DNA of 64,000 nucleotides. Source: Planctomycetota bacterium (GTDB lineage: Bacteria; Planctomycetota; UBA1135; JACQFD01). The notes beneath the pieces were generated by a model, which had not been told where the DNA came from, did no database searches, and worked only from the letters and a program-made list of their open reading frames with translations. Where the stretch lies: the NCBI GenBank assembly GCA_016792805.1, contig JAEUHX010000047.1:62001-126000 (forward strand), given 5' to 3'. The number at the start of each line of letters is the position of its first letter. Within the stretch, counting starts at the first letter, position 1. The translations under genes were made by a program, and so were the position numbers. Below are positions 53,095-61,687 of the stretch, one piece after another.

Positions 53095-54011
53095 GACTTC
53101 CTCCGCTTCGACGCGATCACTTCCTCGAGCACCTGCTTCGCCGGGTCGTAGCCGCGCAGCTTCACGCGCCGCGCCGTAGCATCGTCGAGCGCCGCCCGCG
53201 GCACGAGCCCGACGAGCTCGCTGTCAAAAATCGAGATGCCCGCGTCCTTCGCACGGCGCTCCACCTCCTCGAACACGCGAAGAACAGAGGTCTGCCGGAA
53301 ATCTAACAGATTCATCGAGACCTGCGCGAGCTTGCGGCCATTCACCTCCACCTCAAACCCCTTGGCCTGCATGCGCGGAAGCCCTCCGTCGCGCTCGCGG
53401 ATCGCCTTCGCGATCTGCTGCGCCGCGTCGACGTTCGGCGTGTCGAGCTGTATATTGTAAGCAATTAAGAAAAAGCGGGCTCCCACAGCCGTGCATCCGG
53501 CCGTCGGATGGATCCGATTCGGCCCGAAGTCGGGAACGTACGCGGGGTCCTTTCCAATCTTGTCCCGCAGCCCCTCGAATTCACCTTTCCGGATATCCGG
53601 CAGCGCCTTGCGCTCGGGGCGCGTCGCCGCTTCCGCATACAGATAAATCGGCACGCCGAGCTCCTCCCCGATGCGCCGGCCGAGCTCGCGCGCGAGCCCC
53701 ACGCACTCCTCGACGCTCACCCCCGAGATCGGCACGAAGGGGATCACGTCGCAGGCGCCCATCCTCGGGTGCTCCCCTTTGTGATGATTGAGATCGATTC
53801 GCGGCAGCGCCTCCTTCACCGATGCGTAGGCCGCGCGAACCACCGTCTCCGGCGACCCGGCGAACGTGATCACACATCGGTTGTGGCTCGAATCCATCTC
53901 GCGGTCGAGCAGCGTCGCCCCCTCCAGCTCGGCTGCGCGCGCGATGCGCTCGACGAGTTCGGCATTTCGGCCTTCGGAAAAATTGGGGACGCATTCAACA
54001 AGTCGTTCCAT
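53091..54011 (-). CDS. ftcD: Glutamate formimidoyltransferase
   Basis: 306 aa. ECVPNFSEGR at the N-terminus, LNHHKGEHPRMGACDVIPFV and FGPNRIHPTAGCTAVGAR are signatures of the formiminotransferase domain. It transfers the formimino group from N-formimino-L-glutamate to tetrahydrofolate in histidine degradation. The cyclodeaminase domain of the bifunctional animal protein is absent. It follows hutI (56-bp gap) on the same strand; hutH and hutU are not in the window. Confidence 0.93.
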   Translation of the reverse strand: MERLVECVPNFSEGRNAELVERIARAAELEGATLLDREMDSSHNRCVITFAGSPETVVRAAYASVKEALPRIDLNHHKGEHPRMGACDVIPFVPISGVSVEECVGLARELGRRIGEELGVPIYLYAEAATRPERKALPDIRKGEFEGLRDKIGKDPAYVPDFGPNRIHPTAGCTAVGARFFLIAYNIQLDTPNVDAAQQIAKAIRERDGGLPRMQAKGFEVEVNGRKLAQVSMNLLDFRQTSVLRVFEEVERRAKDAGISIFDSELVGLVPRAALDDATARRVKLRGYDPAKQVLEEVIASKRRKS

Positions 54012-54067
54012 GGAGCGCCGCTTGGGATCGGGAGGAGTCGGAAAAGTGATTGCAGGATCAGAGAAAA

Positions 54068-55381
54068 CTACACCAGCGCTGGCACGCCGTCGGCACGGCG
54101 GTCCGACCGCCGCACAACCATGCCGCCGCAGACGACGAACGCCACGGGCGGCCGGCCAAAACTGTATACGAGGTCGCGCGGATCGGGCACGTCGCAGACC
54201 ACGAGGTCAGCCCGCCGCCCCGGCGCAATCACCCCGGTTTCGCCTCCGAGCCCGAGGGCAAACGCGGCGTTGCGCGTGGCGGCGACGAGCGCCTGCGCCG
54301 CCGTGAGCCCCATGCGCTGCACCGCCAAATGCATCACTTCGAACATCGACTGCGTCGGGCAGGTGCCCGGGTTGTAGTCGGTTGCGAGCGCCACCGCCGC
54401 CCCAGCCGCCACCATCGCGCGCGCCGGAGCGTCGCCGGGAACTCTCAAGAAATGGGAAACTCCGGGGAGGAGCACCGCCACCGTCTCCGAGCTCGCGAGC
54501 CGCTCCACATCCTCCGGCGCCACGTGGTCGAGATGGTCTGCCGAGACGCAGCCGAGTTCCATCGCAAGGGCCGTCGCGCGCGTACAGCCGAGTTCGTCGG
54601 CGTGAATCTTCGGCCGCAGCCCAAAGCGCTCGCCGGCACGCAGGAGCCTCCGCCCCTCCTCGATGGTAAAGAATCCCTGATCGACGAAGACGTCGTGGAA
54701 TTGTGCAAGCTTCTCGGCGGCCACCGCCGGTAACAATTCCTGCTCGATCGCCTCGAGAAACTCGCCGCGCCTCTCGCGCCATTCGGGCGGCAGCGCGTGG
54801 GCGGCGAGCAGTGTCGGCACGACGCGCACGTCGTGGCTCCCCTTAGCCCGCGCAATCACCCGCAGCGAGCGCAGCTCGTCGCGGACCGACAGCCCATAGC
54901 CACTTTTCGCCTCGACCACCGTGGTTCCGAGGTCAAGGAATCGGTCGAGGCGCGCGCGCACTCGGAGCTCGAGCTCCTCGTCAGACGCCTCGCGCACGCC
55001 GCGCACCGAACTCAGGATTCCGCCGCCGGCGGCGGCGATTTGTGCATACGTCTCGCCGCGCGCGCGCCTCTCGAAATCATCCTCACGTCCGAATCGAAAG
55101 ACCGGGTGCGTGTGCGCATCGACGAAGCCGGGCACCACGACGCCCCCGCGCGCGTCGAGCCGCTCACGGGGCGCGTACCGTGCCGCGAGGTCGCCGGCCG
55201 GGCCGACGTCCACGACGCGCCCCCGGTCGATCGCCACCGCGCCGCCCGACACGAACCCCAATTCGGAAAGCTCGCCACGTCGCGCCGGCCGCCCGAGGTC
55301 GGCCCCAGCGGGGGCGCAGGTGGCCACCCCCGACGCCCCCGCCACCAGGAGATCGATGGAGCGGACGGGCGCGTCGGACAT
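54068..55381 (-). CDS. hutI: Imidazolonepropionase
   Basis: 437 aa. It is an amidohydrolase with VPGFVDAHTHPVFRFGRED (metal-binding His-x-His), GGGILSSVRGVREAS, KSGYGLSVRDELRSL, VDQGFFTIEEGRRLL, HADELGCTRATALAMELG and ALATDYNPGTCPTQSM. These are in the order of HutI, which hydrolyses imidazolone-5-propionate to formiminoglutamate. Together with ftcD this gives the formiminoglutamate-to-folate route. Preceded on the same strand by an ECF sigma gene 38 bp away. Confidence 0.93.
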   Translation of the reverse strand: MSDAPVRSIDLLVAGASGVATCAPAGADLGRPARRGELSELGFVSGGAVAIDRGRVVDVGPAGDLAARYAPRERLDARGGVVVPGFVDAHTHPVFRFGREDDFERRARGETYAQIAAAGGGILSSVRGVREASDEELELRVRARLDRFLDLGTTVVEAKSGYGLSVRDELRSLRVIARAKGSHDVRVVPTLLAAHALPPEWRERRGEFLEAIEQELLPAVAAEKLAQFHDVFVDQGFFTIEEGRRLLRAGERFGLRPKIHADELGCTRATALAMELGCVSADHLDHVAPEDVERLASSETVAVLLPGVSHFLRVPGDAPARAMVAAGAAVALATDYNPGTCPTQSMFEVMHLAVQRMGLTAAQALVAATRNAAFALGLGGETGVIAPGRRADLVVCDVPDPRDLVYSFGRPPVAFVVCGGMVVRRSDRRADGVPALV

Positions 55382-55419
55382 GGCGGAAGTCTATCCGCCG
55401 CCTCGACAGAACCGCCGTC

Positions 55420-56118
55420 TCAGCGGGCGCAGTTCAATGCTGCTTCGACGTGCTCAAGCAGCCTTCGTCGCGCGCGGAAGACCACCATCCGCACCGTGCC
55501 CGAACGGAGCCCGCGCTGGCGCGCGAGATCGGCGTAGGGGATCTGCTCCACCTCGGTCGCGAGCAGCACCTCACGATCGCGAGCGCCGAGCTGGACCAGC
55601 GCGCAGGAGAACGCGGCGAGCACCACCGGCAGCGCCTCGATCCAGCCGTTCAACGGCTCGAGGTCGACCGCGCGGTGCGCCGGCATCGCCAGCGTCTCCG
55701 GCAACGGGATCACTTTTTCGATCTGTTGCCTTCGGCGATCCCGGAGCGCGCGCCGCACTGCGTTGCGCGCGATTTGTGCAGTCCAATGCCGGAACGAACC
55801 CTCCCGATCAGGGCGGAACGCGTGTGCCGACCGGACGACGCTCACAAAAACGTCCTGCACGATCTCCTGTTCGTCGAGATCGGGCGCGCCGTAGCGCAGG
55901 CAAGACTTCACCAGCCGCTCGATTCGCGGGCGGTTGAGCTCATACAGATCGCCAAAGGCGTCGGCATCGCGCGAGGATTGGTAGCGTCGCATGAGCTCCG
56001 TGCTGCGGACGTCGAGCAGCGAGATCGGAGCCGGAGCGATGCGCGGGAGAAAACGCGGGACGCTGGCCGCAGCGGGCGTCGCGGCGTGCGTCCTGTGGAG
56101 GGTGGGGACAGCGCTCAT
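55420..56118 (-). CDS. RNA polymerase ECF-type sigma factor
   Basis: 232 aa from ATG 56118. Region 2: FGDLYELNRPRIERLVKSCL, LDEQEIVQDVFVSVVRS, FRHWTAQIARNAVRRALRDR. Region 4: LGARDREVLLATEVEQIPYADLARQRGLRSGTVRMVVFRAR. The roughly 35 residues before region 2 are Pro/Ala-rich and could be untranslated if a later start is used. First gene of a minus-strand group with hutI, ftcD and the zinc-ribbon protein, so it might control histidine use, though it may simply be cotranscribed. No anti-sigma gene is adjacent. Confidence 0.85.
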   Translation of the reverse strand: MSAVPTLHRTHAATPAAASVPRFLPRIAPAPISLLDVRSTELMRRYQSSRDADAFGDLYELNRPRIERLVKSCLRYGAPDLDEQEIVQDVFVSVVRSAHAFRPDREGSFRHWTAQIARNAVRRALRDRRRQQIEKVIPLPETLAMPAHRAVDLEPLNGWIEALPVVLAAFSCALVQLGARDREVLLATEVEQIPYADLARQRGLRSGTVRMVVFRARRRLLEHVEAALNCAR

Positions 56119-56254
56119 GGGAAGCCCCAAGGCACGGCGCGTGCCGAGCTGCTCCCTGGCGAGGGCGCCCGCGGCGCGCCCCGATTCGCACATCGCGTTA
56201 CGCCAGCGGAACGTTCGAAGCGCGCGCATCGCGCGCCGATACAGTTTCGCGCCC

Positions 56255-57019
56255 ATGCAGGTCACCACCGAGGCGATCGTCCTGCGGCGCATTCCCTACG
56301 CCGATACGAGCCTGGTCGTACACCTTTTCTCTGCCGAGCGCGGCCGCATCACCGCGCTCGCGAAGGGCGCCTTTCGCCCCCAAAGTCCACATTTCGGCGG
56401 CCTCGACCTGCTCGATCGCATCGAAGCGCGCCTCGTCGGGCGGGGCGACGCCGGGCTGCTCCTGCTCGGCTCGAGCGCGCTCCAGAGCTCCCCGCGCTCG
56501 TTGCGCCGCGATGCGCGCCGGCTGGCCGCGGCGCTCTACTCCGTGGAGCTCGTCGATGCCGCTCTCCCCGCGGCGCCGAGCCCGATCCTCTATCACCGGT
56601 TCCGCGCGTGGCTCGATTGGCTCGACGGGATCGAGGATCCTTCCAATGGGGAGCTGGCGCGCGCGCTTGCCGCCTTTGAATCGCACTTCCTCGAAGACAT
56701 CGGCCTCGCTCCGGTGCTCGAGCGCTGCGCCCACGACCGGCGCGAGCTTGATCCGGCCGCGGCGCGGATCGCCTATTCGGTCCGCGCCGGCGGACTGCTC
56801 TGCGAGAGCTGCGCCCGGCTGGCCGACCGCCCGCCGATGGTCAGTGCGTCCGCGGCCGCGTGGCTGCGCTCGCTGCGAACCGGCGAGCCGGCGCCGCCTC
56901 CCTCGGCGCGCGACCTCGCCGAGCTGCGCGCGCTCCTCGACCGCTTCCACACCTACCATCTCGAGCGCACACTGCGCGCGCGACCAGCGATCGAGGCTCT
57001 GTATCGAGACCGCGACTGA
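56255..57019 (+). CDS. recO: DNA repair protein RecO
   Basis: 254 aa from ATG 56255. TTEAIVLRRIPYADTSLVVHLFSAERGRITALAKGAFRP is interrupted only by family-typical residues and forms the N-terminal OB fold (residues 3-80). GGLLCESCARL near residue 175 is the zinc-finger region, here with two cysteines. RecO loads RecA onto SSB-coated single-stranded DNA with RecR in RecFOR repair. Its TGA overlaps the next ATG. Confidence 0.9.
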   Translation: MQVTTEAIVLRRIPYADTSLVVHLFSAERGRITALAKGAFRPQSPHFGGLDLLDRIEARLVGRGDAGLLLLGSSALQSSPRSLRRDARRLAAALYSVELVDAALPAAPSPILYHRFRAWLDWLDGIEDPSNGELARALAAFESHFLEDIGLAPVLERCAHDRRELDPAAARIAYSVRAGGLLCESCARLADRPPMVSASAAAWLRSLRTGEPAPPPSARDLAELRALLDRFHTYHLERTLRARPAIEALYRDRD

Positions 57020-58104
57020 TGCGCGGGCTGCCGCTTGCAAAGCTCCTTTTCGTAAGCTCACAGATCACAAGACCCACTTCGCCGGGCGCCCCCCGAACTC
57101 CGCGCGTGCCGCAGCCGTCTTCTCGCCGAACTCCGCTGGCTCTCGCCGCACTGACCCTCGTCGTCGCGGCCTGCCAATCGGCCTATCCCTACGACGCCAA
57201 GACGCCCGATGAGATCCAGGCCGATGCGCGCGCCGACATCGAGCGGCGCGACGCGTCGTCGGCGTTGACGAAACTCGAGTACATCCGAACGAAGCACCCC
57301 GACTATCCCGATCAGGAGGGAGTCGATTTCAAGCACGCGGTCGCAAAGAAAATCCAGGGGCGGCTCTGGAAGGCTTTTGTGGAGTTTCGCGAGTTCCTCG
57401 AGAAGTATCGTGCAAGCTCGTACGTCCACGAGTCGGCGCAGCATATTTATGATATCGGAACGCAGCTGATCCAAAGCCGAAGCTCCTTCCTCGGCACCGG
57501 GATCTTCCGCGAAGCCGACGACGGCGTGCTCGTGCTCACGTATTTCGCCGAGCAGTTTCCCAATCATCCGAGCCTCGACGCGGCGCTGCGCCTCATGGCA
57601 GGCTACAAATTCGAGACGGGCGATTACCCGGGCGCCATCGCCGACTACGATCGCATCGTCAAGGCGCACCTCGAGAGCCCCTGGCACGATTTCGCCGAGT
57701 ATCGCATCGCGATTTGTCACCTTCGAAGTGTGCGCCGCGCCGACCTCGACCAGTCGGAGCTCCGCAAGGCCTATGAGGCGCTGCAGAGCTACCTCACGTT
57801 CCGCACAAGCGGCATGCGCCGCGAGGAAGTGATGGCGGCGCTGCGCGAATGCACAGAAAAGCTCTCCGAAAGCGAATATCGGATTGGTGACTTCTACCGC
57901 GTGCTCGGAAAGCACTTCGGCGCGGCGCAACATTTCCGGCTCGCGGCGACGCAATACCCCGGCACCTACTGGGCCGTGAAAGCGGAAGAGGCGCTCGCCG
58001 CGCTCCCGCCGGAGTCGGGCGCCCTCACGGAAGCCCCAAGAACAGTGGCGCCCGGGAGTGCGTCACGTCCGGCCGCCGACGCGGCGGGCACCGCTCCCTG
58101 GTAA
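57019..58104 (+). CDS. bamD: BamD-like outer-membrane assembly lipoprotein (TPR)
   Basis: 361 aa from ATG 57019 (TGATG overlap with recO). Signal with lipobox LVVAAC followed by QSAYPYDAKTPDEIQADAR. TPR-like helical pairs run from residue 70 to 330 (AFVEFREFLEKYRASSYVHE, FAEQFPNHPSLDAALRLMAG, DFYRVLGKHFGAAQHFRLAA). It resembles BamD/YfiO, which scaffolds the BAM complex, but is longer, and the first 35 residues before the signal core are unusual. Adjacent to an LptE-like gene, supporting an outer-membrane role. Confidence 0.75.
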   Translation: MRGLPLAKLLFVSSQITRPTSPGAPRTPRVPQPSSRRTPLALAALTLVVAACQSAYPYDAKTPDEIQADARADIERRDASSALTKLEYIRTKHPDYPDQEGVDFKHAVAKKIQGRLWKAFVEFREFLEKYRASSYVHESAQHIYDIGTQLIQSRSSFLGTGIFREADDGVLVLTYFAEQFPNHPSLDAALRLMAGYKFETGDYPGAIADYDRIVKAHLESPWHDFAEYRIAICHLRSVRRADLDQSELRKAYEALQSYLTFRTSGMRREEVMAALRECTEKLSESEYRIGDFYRVLGKHFGAAQHFRLAATQYPGTYWAVKAEEALAALPPESGALTEAPRTVAPGSASRPAADAAGTAPW

Positions 58105-58117
58105 GGTCGAGCCATCC

Positions 58118-58723
58118 ATGGGACGCTCGATGTTGGCGTTGCTCGCGCTCGCGACCGCGGTTGCGCCGGTCAGCGGCTGCTATTCGATGGGCCTTCGCTT
58201 TTCTGAGGGCGTCCGGCGTGTCGCGGTCCCCGTCTTTGGCAATGAGAGCTACGTGCGCGGCATCGAGCTCACGATGACGGAGCGTGTGCGCCGCGTCCTC
58301 ATCGATCGCTCGGATGTGGAGCTGGTCCGCGACGCCGAACAAGCCGACACGGAAATCCGCGGGCGCGTGCTGCGGTGCAATTTCCCGGTGCTCGTCGGCG
58401 GCACCCAGCCGCGCATCCTCGAGGGGTCGGCCTGGATCGCCGTCGAAGCGCAGCTCATCGAGACGCGCACGGGCAAAGTGCTGGCGCGCGTGCTCGGTGA
58501 GGACCGGGCCGAGTTCTCGACACCCCTCGGAGAATCGCGCGTCTCGGCGCTCGACGAACTCACCGAGGAACTGGCCTGGAAGATCGTCCAGGGGCTTTCC
58601 CAACGAAGCCGATTCACCCGCGGCGCATCGCCGGACGAGCAGGATGAGCCGTCGGCGAAAACGGCGCCCGATTCCGAGGCTCCCGCCCCGATAGGGAACG
58701 CCCTTCGCGAGCCGACAAAGTAG
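58118..58723 (+). CDS. LptE-like LPS-assembly lipoprotein
   Basis: 201 aa. Lipobox VSGC (LALATAVAPVSGC). The family pattern VAVPVFGNESYVRGIELTMTER is followed by LVRDAEQADTEIRGRVLRCN, as in LptE/RlpB proteins of non-enteric bacteria, which plug LptD and bind LPS at the outer membrane. The last 40 residues are polar and probably disordered. It starts 13 bp after the bamD-like gene. Confidence 0.75.
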   Translation: MGRSMLALLALATAVAPVSGCYSMGLRFSEGVRRVAVPVFGNESYVRGIELTMTERVRRVLIDRSDVELVRDAEQADTEIRGRVLRCNFPVLVGGTQPRILEGSAWIAVEAQLIETRTGKVLARVLGEDRAEFSTPLGESRVSALDELTEELAWKIVQGLSQRSRFTRGASPDEQDEPSAKTAPDSEAPAPIGNALREPTK

Positions 58724-58839
58724 TGCGCGTGCTCGGTACCATTCGAAGGCCGGCTCTCTCCTGGGAATCACCCTCGCGACGGCCAGCGAACTGTTCGACG
58801 ACTGGACACCGGCCGCCTGTGGCCTAGCCAGGAGCTACT

Positions 58840-61302
58840 GTGACGAAGCCTCGGCGCGAGAATGAACCCAACAAGAGTCGCGGGCGCGGACGCCCCCTCG
58901 GCTCGATCCTGTTCGTCGTCCTGTTTCTGCTGGTTGTGGTGATCTCACTCTTCCAGAAGTTCGCACCTCAGGAAGAAGACCGAAAGATCACCGTCGGCGA
59001 GTTCCACGAGCGGCTGCTCGCGGGAGAGATTCTCGAGTTCCGCGTGTCGCCCGATGGCGAAGTTCGCGGCACCTTCGTCGATCCGCCCTCCAAGAAGAGC
59101 GACGCCAAGGCGGAGGCGCCAAAGGCCGACGGCGTCGGCGGAAAGCCGCCGGGATCGGAAGCCCCCGTCGCAACGAACGACGGCAAGACCGCGGAGGAGA
59201 TCAAAGCCGGTGCGCGCAAGGCGGCCGAAGCCGCGAAATCCGCAGCGACTCTCGCCGCGGCAGGCGAAGGGCGCCGCAAGTTCAATTTGTATTATCCGGA
59301 GGAGTCGCGCGAGAAGCTCGTGACGCTCCAGAAGAAGCTGCGCCGCGTCGACGGCGAGCCGTGGGCGCTGGATCAGTTCTCTTCGTCGCTCACGGCGGGA
59401 ACCGTGGTGGCGAACGAGGCCATCCTCATCACGAAGAGCGACGACGCGGGAAAGCGCGCGTCGCGCCTTTTTGTTGACTTGGTCGACAGCGACGGCGCCC
59501 CCAAATATGTGGAAGTGAAGACGGCGCGCGTCGAGGGCGCGCAGCCCGAAGCGAAGGCGACGGAGCTGCCGTCGGTCTGGAGCGCGCTTCGCGCCGCGGG
59601 CGCCTCGACCGAGACCTTCTGGTTCGATTCGAAAGGCAGCGTCGACGCGACGCAGCCCAACACGCTTTTCCAGGCGCTGCTCCCGGTCATTATTCCGTGG
59701 GCCGTCATTCTGTTGATTCTCTGGTTCCTCTTCATTCGGCAGATGCGCACGCCTGGCGCGGGCGGAGGCATCCTCGGCTTCGGTCGCAGTCGGGCGGTGC
59801 TCTACACCAAAGAGAACCGCACCAACGTCACATTTGACGACGTCGCCGGCATCGATGAAGCCAAAGAGGAAGTCAAAGAAGTGATTGAGTTCCTGAAGAA
59901 TCCGCAGCGCTTCGCGCGCCTCGGCGGACGCATCCCGCGCGGCATTCTGCTGGTCGGCCCTCCGGGCACCGGTAAGACGCTGCTGGCGAAGGCGATCGCC
60001 GGCGAAGCGGAAGTGCCCTTCTTCTCGATCTCCGGCTCCGATTTTGTGGAGATGTTCGTCGGAGTCGGCGCCTCGCGCGTGCGCGATTTGTTTAAGCAGG
60101 CGAAAGAGAATGCGCCCTGCATCATCTTCCTCGACGAGATCGACGCCGTGGGGCGCAAGCGCGGCAGCGGCATGGGCGGCGGACACGACGAGCGCGAGCA
60201 GACGCTCAATGCGATCCTCGTGGAGATGGACGGCTTTGATACCAATGAAGGGATCATCGTCTGCGCGGCAACGAACCGCCCCGACGTGCTCGATCCGGCG
60301 CTGCTGCGCCCCGGACGTTTTGACCGAGAAGTGGTGATCGATCCGCCCGATTACAAAGGGCGCGAGGAGATCCTTAAAGTTCACGCGCGGCGCATCAAAG
60401 TGGCCGCCGATGTGGAGATGAAGACGATCGCGCGCTCGACGCCGAGCTTCTCGGGAGCCGACCTCGCCGCGCTCATGAATGAGGCTGCGATTATTGCAGT
60501 GCTTAAGAAACGAGACGCGGTGACGCAGGAAGACCTCGAGGAAGCGCGCGACAAGGTGCGCTTCGGGCGGCAGAAAAAGAGCCGCGTGATGATCGAGGAG
60601 GATCGCATCGTGACGGCGCGGCACGAAGCCGGCCACGCGGTCGTGGCTTCGCTCCTGCCGGGGTCGGAGCCGGTCCACAAAGTTACCATTATCCCCCGCG
60701 GCATGGCGCTCGGCTCGACAATGCGCCTCCCGGAGACCGACCGATTGAACTTCTCGAAGCGGCGCGCCGAGGCAGAATTGTGCGTTCTGTACGGCGGACG
60801 CATCGCGGAAGGAATCCTCGGCGACGACGTTTCGTCGGGCGCGAGCAACGACATCCAGCGAGCCACGGAGCTCGCTCGGATGATGGTCTGCGAGTGGGGC
60901 TTCTCGTCGAAGGTGGGCCCGCTCAATTATGCGGAACGCATCGGTAATGATTTCCTTGGGTCCGAGTTCGCAGCCGGCCGTTTCCACAGCGAGATGACGG
61001 CGCGCGAGATCGACGAGGAAGTCCAGCGGATTTGTGCAGACGCCTACGGACGCGCCAAGACGCTCCTCGAGGAGCGCCGGCCCGACCTCGAGCGCGTCAC
61101 GCAGGCGCTGCTCCACTACGAGACGATTACCGGCGCCGAGCTGCACGCGATTCTTGCGGGCAAGCCGCTCGACTCGATTCGTACAGAACCGGCTCCGCCG
61201 GCGACGCCACCCGTGGCCCCCGCTGTGAAGCCGCGCGTCGAGGCGAAGCCGAAGCTCGCCGACGACACGTCGCTCCCCGAAGCGGGCCTCGCGCCGGCGT
61301 AA
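58840..61302 (+). CDS. ftsH: ATP-dependent zinc metalloprotease FtsH with enlarged periplasmic domain
   Basis: 820 aa from GTG 58840. Two membrane helices ([17 protein letters not shown] and [19 protein letters not shown]) enclose an unusually long periplasmic region (about residues 45-280) with a Lys/Ala/Glu-rich low-complexity part. AAA+ module: Walker A GPPGTGKT at 373, Walker [17 protein letters not shown] near 428, second region of homology [19 protein letters not shown]. Protease: HEAGHAVV at 595 and the distal zinc ligand in [17 protein letters not shown]. Typical FtsH is 600-650 aa; the extra length is the periplasmic insert plus a Pro/Ala-rich tail. It degrades membrane and regulatory proteins. 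Confidence 0.96.
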   Translation: MTKPRRENEPNKSRGRGRPLGSILFVVLFLLVVVISLFQKFAPQEEDRKITVGEFHERLLAGEILEFRVSPDGEVRGTFVDPPSKKSDAKAEAPKADGVGGKPPGSEAPVATNDGKTAEEIKAGARKAAEAAKSAATLAAAGEGRRKFNLYYPEESREKLVTLQKKLRRVDGEPWALDQFSSSLTAGTVVANEAILITKSDDAGKRASRLFVDLVDSDGAPKYVEVKTARVEGAQPEAKATELPSVWSALRAAGASTETFWFDSKGSVDATQPNTLFQALLPVIIPWAVILLILWFLFIRQMRTPGAGGGILGFGRSRAVLYTKENRTNVTFDDVAGIDEAKEEVKEVIEFLKNPQRFARLGGRIPRGILLVGPPGTGKTLLAKAIAGEAEVPFFSISGSDFVEMFVGVGASRVRDLFKQAKENAPCIIFLDEIDAVGRKRGSGMGGGHDEREQTLNAILVEMDGFDTNEGIIVCAATNRPDVLDPALLRPGRFDREVVIDPPDYKGREEILKVHARRIKVAADVEMKTIARSTPSFSGADLAALMNEAAIIAVLKKRDAVTQEDLEEARDKVRFGRQKKSRVMIEEDRIVTARHEAGHAVVASLLPGSEPVHKVTIIPRGMALGSTMRLPETDRLNFSKRRAEAELCVLYGGRIAEGILGDDVSSGASNDIQRATELARMMVCEWGFSSKVGPLNYAERIGNDFLGSEFAAGRFHSEMTAREIDEEVQRICADAYGRAKTLLEERRPDLERVTQALLHYETITGAELHAILAGKPLDSIRTEPAPPATPPVAPAVKPRVEAKPKLADDTSLPEAGLAPA

Positions 61303-61363
61303 CGGGGCGGTCCGGCGCGGTGGTGTCTGAGCCGGGCGCGTGCGTAGCGCTTGGGGAGCGTAA

Positions 61364-61523
61364 CAGCCTGAGGCAAAAGTGCTCCGCAAAGCGAGCACGA
61401 GGATTTTGGTGAGATCGAGGAGGACCGCCGCAGGCGTAGCCAGAGAGTTACGGCGAGGCGGTCCGACGATGAGATCGCCAAAAAGCCGGCGTGCGCAGGT
61501 CGGATGACTTTTGCCGCGGGCTG
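61364..61523 (+). repeat. Structured interspersed repeat, copy 3
   Basis: 160 bp. The end stem reaches from 61364 to 61523 around GCAAAAGT/ACTTTTGC, with mostly paired flanks. Inner stems TTTTGG/CCAAAA, GCACG/CGTGC and GGACCGCC (61422-61429)/GGCGGTCC (61457-61464) differ in sequence from copies 1 and 2 but are again complementary. Core GGCGTAGCCAGAGAGTTACG at 61433-61452. Confidence 0.8.
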
Positions 61524-61653
61524 GTAAGCATTCGAGTCCGGAAAGAGTCCGATTTCTTGGCTTGCGCCGCCGGTGCCCCCGGGGCAGCCTACTCCTCAGC
61601 CGCGCTCATGCCGAGCCCGCATGCTTGGCAAGTGTGTTCCTCTGCGGCGAAGT

Positions 61654-61668
61654 GAGGAGATTTCTGTG
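61654..61668 (+). promoter_or_regulatory. Ribosome-binding site and GTG in the alternate frame
   Basis: GAGGAGA (61654-61660), 5-nt spacer, GTG at 61666. This frame reads MTRRFWMCVPDETRRSLALS and then stops at TGA 61765-61767. One extra 8-bp repeat unit would join it to the downstream protein. Confidence 0.55.
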
Positions 61669-61687
61669 ACTCGACGATTCTGGATGT

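Larger units (their letters stand above)
61303..61687. other. Intergenic region with structured repeat and start signals
   Basis: Contains repeat copy 3 (61364-61523). GAGGAGA at 61654-61660, followed by GTG at 61666, looks like the natural start of the downstream gene but is out of frame with it at the present repeat number. Confidence 0.6.

Noticed and set aside
58945..61398. Long minus-strand frame (about 817 codons) opposite ftsH
   Set aside because: Arginine/alanine-rich shadow of a strongly recognised gene; no domain or start signal.
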